From assembly GCA_030066475.1 (NCBI GenBank), contig JASJBO010000054.1, forward strand, positions 1 through 24,358: 24,358 bases of DNA, given 5' to 3'. Positions 7,947 through 15,565 of this stretch are shown piece after piece. The notes under the pieces were generated by a model. That model ran no database searches and was not told the origin of the DNA. It was given only the letters and a program-made list of their open reading frames with translations. A program made the translations under genes and the position numbers. Source of the stretch: Myxococcota bacterium (GTDB taxonomy: Bacteria > Myxococcota_A > UBA9160 > PR03). The stretch's first letter is position 1. The number at the start of each line of letters is the position of its first letter.

Positions 7947-9007
7947 GGGCGCCCCCGCCCCACGGCCAGCAGCCCCAGGGCCCCGAGCGCGCCGCCGTGC
8001 AGCAGCCCGGCGCCGGGCTCGGGGACGGCGAACGCCGCCGCGCCGCCCCGGGCGTCGGCGCTCGTGACCGAGGCCGGCGCGAACATGCCGGTCGCCGGGC
8101 CGCTCAGCACGCGCAGCGGGTCGGTGGCCGTGTCGTCCAGCGCGTCGTAGCCGGCCATCACTCCCTCGGCGAAGTTCGCGACGAGCGCCTCGCCTGCCGT
8201 GGTCACGACCAGCCCGAGTGGGCTCGCGAAGGGCACCGTCTCGGTCGTCACGCTCCGCAGCGGGCTCACGAGCCCGTCGGAGCCCCGCTCGAACACGTGG
8301 AAGCCGCTCGGGAGGCGGTTGTCGATGACGTACACCTCGTCAGTCTCCAGGTCCAGGAAGATCCCGCGCGGCTCCCACATCTCGTCGCTCCCGAACAGGC
8401 GCAGCGGCTCCGCGTCGCCGTCGGCCGTGCGCGCGTACACCCGGACCGTCCGGTCGTTCTGCGCGACGAAGAGCTCGTCGTTCACGGTGTCCACGAACAG
8501 GTAGCGCGCGTCGCGCAGGCCGCTCGTCTCGCCCCCGATTCCGCGCAGCGGCTCCACGTCGCCTTCGGCGAGCCGGTCGAACACGACCACGGGCGGATCG
8601 CCGAACGGGTTCGCCACCCAGATCTCGTCGTGGAAGGCGTCGACGGCGACGCCCACCGGGGGGGAGCTCAGGCAGGCGAGGGTCGTGCTCGGTCCGGAGA
8701 TGACCCGCCGCGGCCTCGCGTTGCCCTCGTCCCCGGCCCCGAACACCAGCACGCTGCACTCCTGTCCGGTGGGGGGCGCGAACCGGACGGCGGTCACGAC
8801 GAGCTCGTCGTTCACGGCGTCGAACGCGATGCCCTGGGCGAAGTCGAAGCCGGTGTCGGGTCCCCCGATCCGGCGCACTGGGGCTTCGTCCCCGTCCGCG
8901 TCGGCTGCGAACACGAGGATCTCGCGGTCGGCCACGAAGACCTGCGCCGCGCCCGGAGGCGACGGGCCCAGCACGGCCAGCGCGAGCAGGAACGACCAGC
9001 GCGACAC
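7943..9007 (-). CDS. Secreted beta-propeller repeat protein, PEP-CTERM-like (first of two)
   Basis: This 354-residue paralogue of the protein at 6825-7946 has a signal peptide (about 1-21, GAAQ cleavage region) and repeated units such as NDELVVT, HDEIWVAN, NDELFVAQ and TDEVYVID. Each follows a VF(D/E)R.A.GDV.PLR block, giving about six propeller blades. The C-terminus reads AVPEPGAGLL, then an Ala/Gly/Leu-rich hydrophobic helix, then GRGRP, a clear PEP-CTERM-like signal. It starts at GTG 9007, 7 bases after the amidohydrolase stop, so the three minus-strand genes look like one operon. The gene name and ligand are unknown. Similar repeats in streptogramin lyase or lactonase families are enzymes, but no active-site motif is recognisable here. 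Confidence 0.85.
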   Translation of the reverse strand: MSRWSFLLALAVLGPSPPGAAQVFVADREILVFAADADGDEAPVRRIGGPDTGFDFAQGIAFDAVNDELVVTAVRFAPPTGQECSVLVFGAGDEGNARPRRVISGPSTTLACLSSPPVGVAVDAFHDEIWVANPFGDPPVVVFDRLAEGDVEPLRGIGGETSGLRDARYLFVDTVNDELFVAQNDRTVRVYARTADGDAEPLRLFGSDEMWEPRGIFLDLETDEVYVIDNRLPSGFHVFERGSDGLVSPLRSVTTETVPFASPLGLVVTTAGEALVANFAEGVMAGYDALDDTATDPLRVLSGPATGMFAPASVTSADARGGAAAFAVPEPGAGLLHGGALGALGLLAVGRGRP

Positions 9008-9014
9008 GGGCAGC

Positions 9015-10163
9015 TCAGTCCAGGCCGTAGATCCGGCGCACGTTTCCGCCCAGCACCTTCGCCCGCGTCTCGGCCGAGAGCGGCTCGACGAAGCGCTCGA
9101 GCGAGTGCGCCCAGGTGCCCGGGTGGTCCGGGTGGGGGTAGTCCGTGGCCCACAGGAAGCAGTCGGGGCCCACGTGGTCGATCACCAGGGGCGCCGCCGT
9201 CTCGTCCGGGTCGCCCGAGATGAAGCACTGGCGGCGGAAGTACTCGGAGGGGCGCAGCGACAGCGCCATGCCCCGGGCCGAGATGGTCTCGGCGACGGCG
9301 TCCATGCGGTCGAGGAACGAGCCGATCCAGCCGCAGCCCACCTCGAGCACGCCCAGGCGCAGGCTCGGGAAGCGCTCGAGGGTGGCCATGGTGAAGAACG
9401 ACAGGAACGCCTGCTGGGCGCCCTGGCGGCCCATCACGTTGTAGAAGTACTCGCGCTCGCGGCCCATGTGCCGGAAGCGCGCCGGGATCGCCCACGCCGG
9501 CTCGTAGGTGGGATGCACCGCGATCGGCACGTCGAGCGCGCAGGCGCGCGCGTAGAGCGGGTCGTGGTCGGGGTGGCCGTGCGGCTTGCGCGTGTGCGTG
9601 AAGGGCGCGACGAACGCGCCGCGACAGCCGTCGCGCACCGCGCGCTCCAGCTCGTCGGCCGCGGCCTCGGGGTCGAGCAGCGAGAGGTGGGCGATCGGCA
9701 CCAGGCGGCCGCCCGAGTCGCGGCAGAAGTCGGCGATCCAGCGGTTGTAGGCGCGCTGGTAGGCGAGGGTGAGCACCGGATCCTCGACCTCGCACTCCCA
9801 GAGCAGGCCCAGCGTCGGGTAGAGCACCGCCTTGTCGAGGTTCTCCCGGTCGAGCAGCTCGATCCGCTCGCCCGCGTCGCCGCCGCCGTAGGGGATGTGG
9901 TCCATGTAGCGGCGCTCGGGCCCGCGCTTCGCGCCGGGGTCGCCCATGGCGCCGAGCAGCCCGAGGACGCCCTTGGTCGTCCGCTCCGACGGGCGGCCGT
10001 CGAGCTCGAGCTGCTCGAGCCCCTCCTCGTCCACGCCGATCCGCAGCGCGCGCGGCCGCAGCGCGGCCTCCAGGTACTCCTCCCACAGCCAGCCGGGCTC
10101 GAGCACGTGTCCATCTGCGTCGATCGTGCCGTCGTAGGGGAAGCGGACGATCTCGTAGGCCAT
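9015..10163 (-). CDS. Amidohydrolase-family (amidohydrolase 2) metal-dependent hydrolase
   Basis: This 382-residue TIM-barrel hydrolase belongs to the PF04909 group (relatives include aminocarboxymuconate-semialdehyde decarboxylase and other cytoplasmic hydrolases/decarboxylases). The first-strand metal motif appears as DADGHVLEP (15-23), a common variant of DxHxH. HPTYEPAW near residue 215 and the late DYPHPDHPG block supply the other ligand histidine and aspartate positions. No signal peptide is seen. Genes of this type are often found several per genome in high-GC soil and marine proteobacteria with a taste for hydrophobic or aromatic carbon, and their substrates are mostly unknown. It leads a minus-strand operon whose other two members are secreted propeller proteins, an unexpected pairing. 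No good ribosome-binding site precedes the ATG. Confidence 0.88.
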   Translation of the reverse strand: MAYEIVRFPYDGTIDADGHVLEPGWLWEEYLEAALRPRALRIGVDEEGLEQLELDGRPSERTTKGVLGLLGAMGDPGAKRGPERRYMDHIPYGGGDAGERIELLDRENLDKAVLYPTLGLLWECEVEDPVLTLAYQRAYNRWIADFCRDSGGRLVPIAHLSLLDPEAAADELERAVRDGCRGAFVAPFTHTRKPHGHPDHDPLYARACALDVPIAVHPTYEPAWAIPARFRHMGREREYFYNVMGRQGAQQAFLSFFTMATLERFPSLRLGVLEVGCGWIGSFLDRMDAVAETISARGMALSLRPSEYFRRQCFISGDPDETAAPLVIDHVGPDCFLWATDYPHPDHPGTWAHSLERFVEPLSAETRAKVLGGNVRRIYGLD

Positions 10164-10206
10164 CGGGGAGGAGTGTAACGGTCCCGCCCGCCGCCGGGAG
10201 CGGCGG

Positions 10207-11559
10207 TCAGGACTCCGAGTCGCCCTTGCGCTCGGCCACGCCGCGCGGCGTGAGCCCGACGCGGTCGTGCACCATCCAGCCGCGCCGCTGCAGCATCTTC
10301 CGGGCGTCGGGGTCGACGCTCCCCTCGAACCAGAGCGAGCGGCCGGTCACGCCGGCCAGGTCGGCCATCGCGGCCGTGGTCTCGACGTCGGCCGCGTCGA
10401 GCTCGGCGGTCCAGAACACCGCGTCGGCCGGGAAGAGGCCGATGATCCGCCCCGCCTTGGTGCGCAGCCACGGGTTCGCGGCCACGTCGACGATGTCGGC
10501 CTTCCCGACCTGGGACATGTAGTTGGCCATCATCTGCGCCTGGAGCCGGGCGTAGTTCGCGACGTCCTCGTCGGGCGCGGAGGCCGCGTAGGCCACGAGG
10601 ATCTCGCGGCCCTCGACGTCGCCCATCTGCTCCAGCGCCGCCACCAGCAGGCTGTGCTGGAGCGGCGTGTAGTTGTAGTTGCGCATCAGGGCCTCGGCCT
10701 GCGACTTCGGCACCTTCATCTCCACCAGCTTGTCCTTGTTGATGGAGCGGATGCGGCCCGCCGGCTCGTCGGCCAGCATCTCGTTCAGGTCGTTGGTGAG
10801 GCCGAGCGCGGTGATGGCCATCCCGAACTCGTTCTCGGGCGTGACCATGCTCATCACCAGTGTCATCGCGAGGCCCGCGCCCACGGCGGCGCGCGCGAGC
10901 TCGCCCAGGCGGTCCTGCACCGGCTCGAACTCGGTCCACGGATCCACGCCGAAGGCCAGCGCATAGGCGCGCCGGGCGCCCGCGTAGCCCACCACCGCCG
11001 ACACCATGCCTTCCTGGTCGGGGTCCTGGCTCACGGCCGAGCGACCGACGTTCCCGATCCAGCGGCCGAGCCCCTTGACCGCGCCGGTCGTGGTCTGGAC
11101 CGGCGCGGTCACGACCTTGCCGGCGCCGCGCACCGGCGCGAGCGCGCCGTCCTTGATGGCGTCGCCCACGACCGAGGTGCGCTTCAGCGCCTCGAGCTCG
11201 TGGAGCGCGTTGATCTCGTTGAAGCGGTACAGGGTGGCTTCGGTGCCCGAGATCTCCATGCGGCCCCAGTCGGTGTTGAGGTGGTAGGTGCTCACCCAGC
11301 CGTCGCTCACCGCCTTCGGCTCGACCAGCCAGCCCCGTCCGCGCATCCGCTCCAGGCCGAGCGCCTCGCCGGCGTCCAGCTCGAGGGGCACCTGGCGAAG
11401 CGGCGCATCCGGCCGCTCGCCCACGATCTGGACGAGGGGCTCCGCGGGGGTGTCGGTCTCCTCGGCCCGGGTCGCGGGCGCGGTGGCTAGCAGGCACGCG
11501 GCGAACGCCGCCAGCAGTCGGTCGATCTGCCACGAGCTGCGCGGCCGGAAGTCGGACAT
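10207..11559 (-). CDS. Exported protein of unknown function
   Basis: This 450-residue protein has an N-terminal signal peptide (hydrophobic core about 15-29, ending ATRAEE). A basic, Gly-rich central stretch follows (GALAPVRGAGKVV ... GAVKGLGRWIGNVGR), then a possible membrane-associated helix (ARAAVGAGLAMTLVMSMV). The C-terminal half is regular alpha/beta. I recall similar hypothetical proteins in other proteobacteria with the same order (NALHELEAL, GRWIGN, DPDQEG, YNYTPLQHSLLVAALE) but no assigned role. The early segment STYHLNTDWGRMEISG resembles a small beta domain. No catalytic motif can be named. It stands alone between the amidohydrolase operon and the repeat-filled gap at 11.56-11.73 kb. 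Confidence 0.8.
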   Translation of the reverse strand: MSDFRPRSSWQIDRLLAAFAACLLATAPATRAEETDTPAEPLVQIVGERPDAPLRQVPLELDAGEALGLERMRGRGWLVEPKAVSDGWVSTYHLNTDWGRMEISGTEATLYRFNEINALHELEALKRTSVVGDAIKDGALAPVRGAGKVVTAPVQTTTGAVKGLGRWIGNVGRSAVSQDPDQEGMVSAVVGYAGARRAYALAFGVDPWTEFEPVQDRLGELARAAVGAGLAMTLVMSMVTPENEFGMAITALGLTNDLNEMLADEPAGRIRSINKDKLVEMKVPKSQAEALMRNYNYTPLQHSLLVAALEQMGDVEGREILVAYAASAPDEDVANYARLQAQMMANYMSQVGKADIVDVAANPWLRTKAGRIIGLFPADAVFWTAELDAADVETTAAMADLAGVTGRSLWFEGSVDPDARKMLQRRGWMVHDRVGLTPRGVAERKGDSES

Positions 11560-11596
11560 CAGCGGGGACCCTCCATCGAGATCCGGCCGAGGCTAG

Positions 11597-11690
11597 CCCG
11601 GTGGGACTTCGCTCGCCTGCGGCTCGCTGCGCGCCGGACGGCTTGCCCGGTGGGACTTCGCTCGCCTGCGGCTCGCTGCGCGCGGTGGGC
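11597..11690 (+). repeat. Tandem 49-bp repeat carrying copies 3 and 4 of the intergenic core
   Basis: Two head-to-tail units start at 11597 and 11646. Each begins cccggtgggacttcgctcgc and ends near gcttg. They share the ggacttcgctcgcctgcggc core found at 19 and 2395 but lack the 10-bp stem-loop that follows it there. They lie between the divergent starts of the exported protein (11559, minus) and the GT4 gene (11730, plus). The rest of the 170-bp gap holds no gene and no convincing promoter. Confidence 0.8.
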
Positions 11691-11729
11691 TTGCTGGCGG
11701 GCCGGCGCGCCGTCAGCCTAGGCGCGAAC

Positions 11730-12869
11730 GTGTCGACCCGGCGCCGCATTGCGCTCGTGGGACCCGCGGCGCCCTACCGCGGCGGGATCGCCCACTTCTC
11801 GAACCGGCTGGCCTGCGCGTTGGCGGCGCGCCACGAGGTGCGGCTGCTGACCTTCGCGCGCCAGTATCCGGCGCTGCTCTTCCCCGGCGCCGAGCAGCTC
11901 GACCCCGCGAGCTGGGAGCTGCCGAGCCGCCCGGAGCGGCTGATCGACTCGCTCGGTCCCGCGAGCTGGCGACGCGCCGGCGCTTGGCTGGCCGAGCAGG
12001 CGAGCGAGGTGGCGCTGCTCGCCTGGTGGCATCCGTACTTCGCGCCCGCGTACCTGGGAACGCTGCGCGCGTGGCGCGCGCGCAGTCGGCGCGGGTGCGC
12101 CTGCGCGTTGGTGCACAACCTCCTGCCCCACGAGCCGGCGCCGCTGGCGCGGCCGCTGCTGCGGCGCTTCGCCGCCGCGATGGACGGCTTCGTGACGTTG
12201 GAGCCGTCCGTGACCGCCGCTTTGCGCGCGCTGTGTCCGAACGCCCCGATCGGCGAGGGCTTCCACCCCGCGTACGACGACCACCCGGCGGCGCCTGCCC
12301 GCGCAGCCGCGCGCCGCGCGCTCGGGCTGCGCGAGCGGCCGACGCTCCTGTGCTTCGGCATCGTGCGCCGCTACAAGGGGCTCGACGTCCTGGTCGACGC
12401 GCTGGGCCGCCTGCGCGAGCGCGTGGATGCGGGGCTCCTGGTGGTGGGCGAGTTCTACGCCGACGAGGCGCGCATCCGGCGTCGCGTGGCACAGGCCGGG
12501 CTCTCCGACGCGGTGCGCATCGAGCCCCGCTATGTGCCCCACGACGAGGTGCCGCTGTGGTTCGCGGCGGCAGACGTCGTGGTGCAGCCATACCGCCGGG
12601 CCACGGCGAGCGGCGTGGTCGGCACGGCGCTCCACTTCGGCCGGCCGGTGGTGGCGACGCGCGTGGGGGCGCTGGAGGAGGCGGTCGGCGACCAGGCTGG
12701 CGTGTGCGTGGCGCCCGGCGATCCGAAGGCTCTCGCGGACGGCATCCTCGAGGTGCTCGAGCGCGACGCCGACGCCCTGGCCGAGGCGGCGCGCGCGCGC
12801 GCCCGCCTGCTGTCGTGGGACGCGCTGGCCGATCGCATCGACACGCTGCTCGAAGGGATCGCGTCGTGA
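11730..12869 (+). CDS. Glycosyltransferase family 4-like (GT-B) enzyme
   Basis: This 379-residue protein should transfer a sugar from a nucleotide donor in surface glycan synthesis. Its N-terminal domain opens IALVGPAAPYRGGIAHF, the glycine-rich loop of GT4 enzymes. The C-terminal donor domain has FGIVRRYKGLDVL, then PYRRATASGVVGTALHFG and PVVATRVGALEEAVGD, the usual nucleotide-sugar-binding region. No membrane helix is evident. The GTG at 11730 was chosen because it directly precedes RRRIALVG. The open frame runs back to 11601 through the tandem repeats, which translate to non-family sequence. The last 4 bases (GTGA) overlap the start of the following GT2 gene. Acceptor and sugar are unknown. 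Confidence 0.9.
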   Translation: MSTRRRIALVGPAAPYRGGIAHFSNRLACALAARHEVRLLTFARQYPALLFPGAEQLDPASWELPSRPERLIDSLGPASWRRAGAWLAEQASEVALLAWWHPYFAPAYLGTLRAWRARSRRGCACALVHNLLPHEPAPLARPLLRRFAAAMDGFVTLEPSVTAALRALCPNAPIGEGFHPAYDDHPAAPARAAARRALGLRERPTLLCFGIVRRYKGLDVLVDALGRLRERVDAGLLVVGEFYADEARIRRRVAQAGLSDAVRIEPRYVPHDEVPLWFAAADVVVQPYRRATASGVVGTALHFGRPVVATRVGALEEAVGDQAGVCVAPGDPKALADGILEVLERDADALAEAARARARLLSWDALADRIDTLLEGIAS

Positions 12870-13903
12870 CGCCGCGCGCCTCGGTCGTGATCCCGCACCA
12901 CGCCGGCTCGGCAATGCTCGGCGAGTGCCTGGCGGCGGTCGCCGGCACCACGCCGCCCGGCACCGAGGTGATCGTGGTCGACAACGCCTCGGCCGAGCGC
13001 CCGCGCGAGCGGCTCGCAGCGGCGCACCCCGAGGTGGTCTGGGTGGAGAGCGACTGCAACCGGGGCTTCGCGGGCGGCGCGAACCTCGGCGCGCGCACCG
13101 CTCGCGGCGCGGTGCTGGTCTTCCTCAACGACGACACGCTGCCCGAGCCGGGCTGGCTCGAGCGCCTGCTCGCGCGTCTCGACGTCACACCGCGCGCGGC
13201 CGCCGCCCAGGCGAAGCTGGTGGATGCGGGCGAGCCCGGCCGCTTCGACTACGCGGGCGGCGCCGGCGGCTACCTCGACTGGCTGGGCTTCCCGTTCGTG
13301 CGCGGCCGCGTCTTCGAGACGCGCGAGCGCGACCGCGGCCAGTACGACCGCGCCGTCCCCGTGTTCTGGGGCTGCGCCGCGGCGCTCGCCGTACGCCGCG
13401 AGGCCTTCGAGGCCGCCGGCGGGTTCGACGAGACCTTCTTCGCCCACATGGAGGAGGTCGACCTGTGCTGGCGCCTGCACCTGCTGGGACACGAGGTCTG
13501 GGCCGAGCCGGCCGCCGTGGTGCGGCACCGCAACGCGGCCACGCTGCCGAAGGGCTCGGCGCGCAAGCACTTCCTCAACCACCGCAACTCGCTGCTGATG
13601 CTGTGCGCGAACCTCCCGGGCGGCGCGCTCGCCGCGGCGCTGCCGCTGCGCCTCGCGCTCGAGGCGGTGGCGCTGGGCTACGCGCTGGCGCTGCGCGACG
13701 GCGCCCACGCGCGCGGCATCCTGCGCGCGCAGGCCTGGCTGTGGTGCCATCCCGGGCGCGTGCTCGCCAAGCGCCGCGCCGTCGCGCCGCTGCGCCGCGC
13801 GGGCGCGCGCCCCCCGCTGCACCCCCGCAGCGCCGTGCTGGCCCACTTCGTGCGCGGGCGCGATACCTGTGCCGCGATCAGGCCGGAGGGCGGCGCCCGC
13901 TGA
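12866..13903 (+). CDS. Glycosyltransferase family 2, rhamnosyltransferase-like
   Basis: This 345-residue GT-A enzyme has the N-terminal SVVIPHHAGS strand, VIVVDNAS (35-42), NRGFAGGANLGA (65-76) and the metal-binding FLNDDTLPE (D89-D90). The acceptor-side motif FFAHMEEVDLCWR (191-203) is typical of the WbbL/GT2 rhamnosyltransferase-like group. A hydrophobic segment at about 240-275 may bind the membrane. It starts at GTG 12866, overlapping the preceding GT4 stop, which suggests that the two work on the same glycan. Its 3' end overlaps the convergent polyprenol-phosphate glycosyltransferase gene by 26 bases. The donor sugar is inferred only by family. Confidence 0.91.
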   Translation: MTPRASVVIPHHAGSAMLGECLAAVAGTTPPGTEVIVVDNASAERPRERLAAAHPEVVWVESDCNRGFAGGANLGARTARGAVLVFLNDDTLPEPGWLERLLARLDVTPRAAAAQAKLVDAGEPGRFDYAGGAGGYLDWLGFPFVRGRVFETRERDRGQYDRAVPVFWGCAAALAVRREAFEAAGGFDETFFAHMEEVDLCWRLHLLGHEVWAEPAAVVRHRNAATLPKGSARKHFLNHRNSLLMLCANLPGGALAAALPLRLALEAVALGYALALRDGAHARGILRAQAWLWCHPGRVLAKRRAVAPLRRAGARPPLHPRSAVLAHFVRGRDTCAAIRPEGGAR

Positions 13904-14603
13904 GCCGCAGCTCGAGGCAGCGCCAGGCCGCCTCGAGCGCGATCGAGGGGTTGAGCTTCGACTCGCCCGCGCGCCGCTCGGTGAACACGATCGGCACCTC
14001 GACGACGCGGAAGCCCCGGGCCCAGGCGCGGTGCGACAGCTCGATCTGGAAGGCGTAGCCGCCCGAGCGCAGCGCGCCCAGATCGATCGTCTCGAGCACC
14101 GCCCGGCGCAGGCACTTGTAGCCCGCCGTCGGGTCGGTGAGCGGCAGGCCCGTGACGGTGCGCGCGTACCAGGCGCCGAAGCGCGACAGCGCCAGCCGCT
14201 TCAGGTCCCAGTCGACCACGCTGATGCCGCGCAGGTAGCGCGAGCCCACCACCACGTCGGCGCCCTTGCGGGCGCGCTCCACCAGCCCGGGCAGGTAGCG
14301 CGGGTGGTGCGACCAGTCGCCGTCCATCTGGACCACGAAGCGGGCCGGCGACTCCGCCAGCGCGCGCCGGAACGCCGCGACGTAGGCGCTGCCCAGGCCG
14401 AGCCGCCGCGCGCGCGCCAGCAGCGCCACGCGGCCGGTCTCGGTGGCGAGCTCCTGCACCAGCTCCGGCGTGCCGTCGCGCGAGCCGTCGTCCACCACCA
14501 GCACGTCGGCGTCGAGCGGCCCCTCCAGGATCGCCGGGATCAGCGTCTCGAGGTTCGGCCGCTCGTCGACGCTCGGGATGACGACCAGGCACTCGCCCTG
14601 CAT
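13878..14603 (-). CDS. Polyprenol-phosphate glycosyltransferase, Dpm1-like (GT2)
   Basis: This 241-residue soluble-looking GT-A enzyme closely follows the dolichol-phosphate mannose synthase layout. It has LVVIPSVDERPNLETLI at the N-terminus (NE is the commoner form of the DER motif), VDDGSRDGTPE (37-47), the metal-binding QMDGDWSHHP (92-101), VVGSRYLRG and DPTAGYKCLRR. It probably loads a sugar onto undecaprenyl phosphate at the inner membrane, making a donor for periplasmic transferases such as the DUF2723 protein at 15566. It lacks the C-terminal membrane helices that its upstream neighbour has. It lies 3 bases downstream of that gene, so they should be co-transcribed. Confidence 0.9.
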   Translation of the reverse strand: MQGECLVVIPSVDERPNLETLIPAILEGPLDADVLVVDDGSRDGTPELVQELATETGRVALLARARRLGLGSAYVAAFRRALAESPARFVVQMDGDWSHHPRYLPGLVERARKGADVVVGSRYLRGISVVDWDLKRLALSRFGAWYARTVTGLPLTDPTAGYKCLRRAVLETIDLGALRSGGYAFQIELSHRAWARGFRVVEVPIVFTERRAGESKLNPSIALEAAWRCLELRLSGRRPPA

Positions 14604-14606
14604 GGC

Positions 14607-15536
14607 TCAGTCGAGCTGGCGCCGGATGGGGTCGCTCTCGGGCCGCGCCAGGCGCGCCACCAGCTCGGCGAGCAGCCCGGTGCACAGGAACTGCACGCCG
14701 AGCACCGTGAGCAGGATGCCGAGCAGCAGCAGCGGGTGGCGGCTCTGGATGTGGCCCGCCTCGAGCCAGAGCAGCGCGATGTAGGCGTTGATCGCCATCC
14801 CGACCGTGCCGAGCGCCAGACCCACGGTCCCGAACAGGTGGAGCGGCCGCTCGAGGAAGCGCCCGATCACGATCACGGTCACCAGGTCGAGCAGCCCCTT
14901 GGGCAGCCGTCCGAGGCCGTACTTGGTCTCGTGGAAGCGGCGCGGGTGGTGGCGCACCGGCCGCTCGGCGACCTGGAAGCCCTGCACGTGGGCGAGCGCC
15001 GGCACGAACCGGTGCAGCTCGCCCTGGAGCCGCAGCGAGTCGGCCACCTCGCGGCGCATCACGCGCAGCCCGCAGTTGAAGTCGTGCAGCTCCAGGCCGG
15101 AGGCGGCGCGCGTCACCGCGTTGAAGAACTGCGACAGGCGCCGCTTGCCGGCGCGATCGGCGCGCTCGCGGCGCCAGCCGGTCACCAGGTCGGCGCCGGC
15201 CTCGAGCTCGCCCAGCATCCGGGGGATCTCGGCCGGATCGTCCTGCAGGTCGGCGTCGAGCGTCGCGATCACCGCGCCGCGCGCGTGGCGGAAGCCGGCC
15301 GCGTAGGCCGCCGCCTTCCCGAAGTTGCGGCGGAACTGGATTACCCTCACCTCGGGATGCTTCTCGTGCAGCTCCTCCAGCACCTCGAACGAGCCGTCGC
15401 GGCTGCCGTCGTCGACGAACAGCACCTCGTAGGGGCGGCCCGTCTCTTCGAGGGCGGCGCGGACGCCGTCGAGCAGCGGCGCCAGGTTCTGGCGCTCGTC
15501 GAGCAGCGGGACGACGACCGAGATCTCGACGCTCAC
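14607..15536 (-). CDS. Membrane GT2 glycosyltransferase, ArnC/GtrB-like
   Basis: The 309-residue protein has a GT-A domain (EISVVVPLLDERQNL, FVDDGSRDGS, TLDADLQDDP, TGWRRERAD) and two C-terminal membrane helices (about 235-262 and 270-297). This is the form of undecaprenyl-phosphate glucosyl/arabinosyl transferases such as GtrB, ArnC and YfdH. It should make a lipid-linked sugar used outside the cytoplasm. The start GTG at 15536 was preferred because VEISVVVP is the family N-terminus. Another in-frame GTG at 15554 would add six residues and leave only 11 bases to the divergent GTG at 15566. Two adjacent Und-P glycosyltransferases suggest two different lipid-linked donors. Confidence 0.9.
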   Translation of the reverse strand: MSVEISVVVPLLDERQNLAPLLDGVRAALEETGRPYEVLFVDDGSRDGSFEVLEELHEKHPEVRVIQFRRNFGKAAAYAAGFRHARGAVIATLDADLQDDPAEIPRMLGELEAGADLVTGWRRERADRAGKRRLSQFFNAVTRAASGLELHDFNCGLRVMRREVADSLRLQGELHRFVPALAHVQGFQVAERPVRHHPRRFHETKYGLGRLPKGLLDLVTVIVIGRFLERPLHLFGTVGLALGTVGMAINAYIALLWLEAGHIQSRHPLLLLGILLTVLGVQFLCTGLLAELVARLARPESDPIRRQLD

Positions 15537-15565
15537 GCCGGCGCAGTGTACCACCCGGGCCGCGC

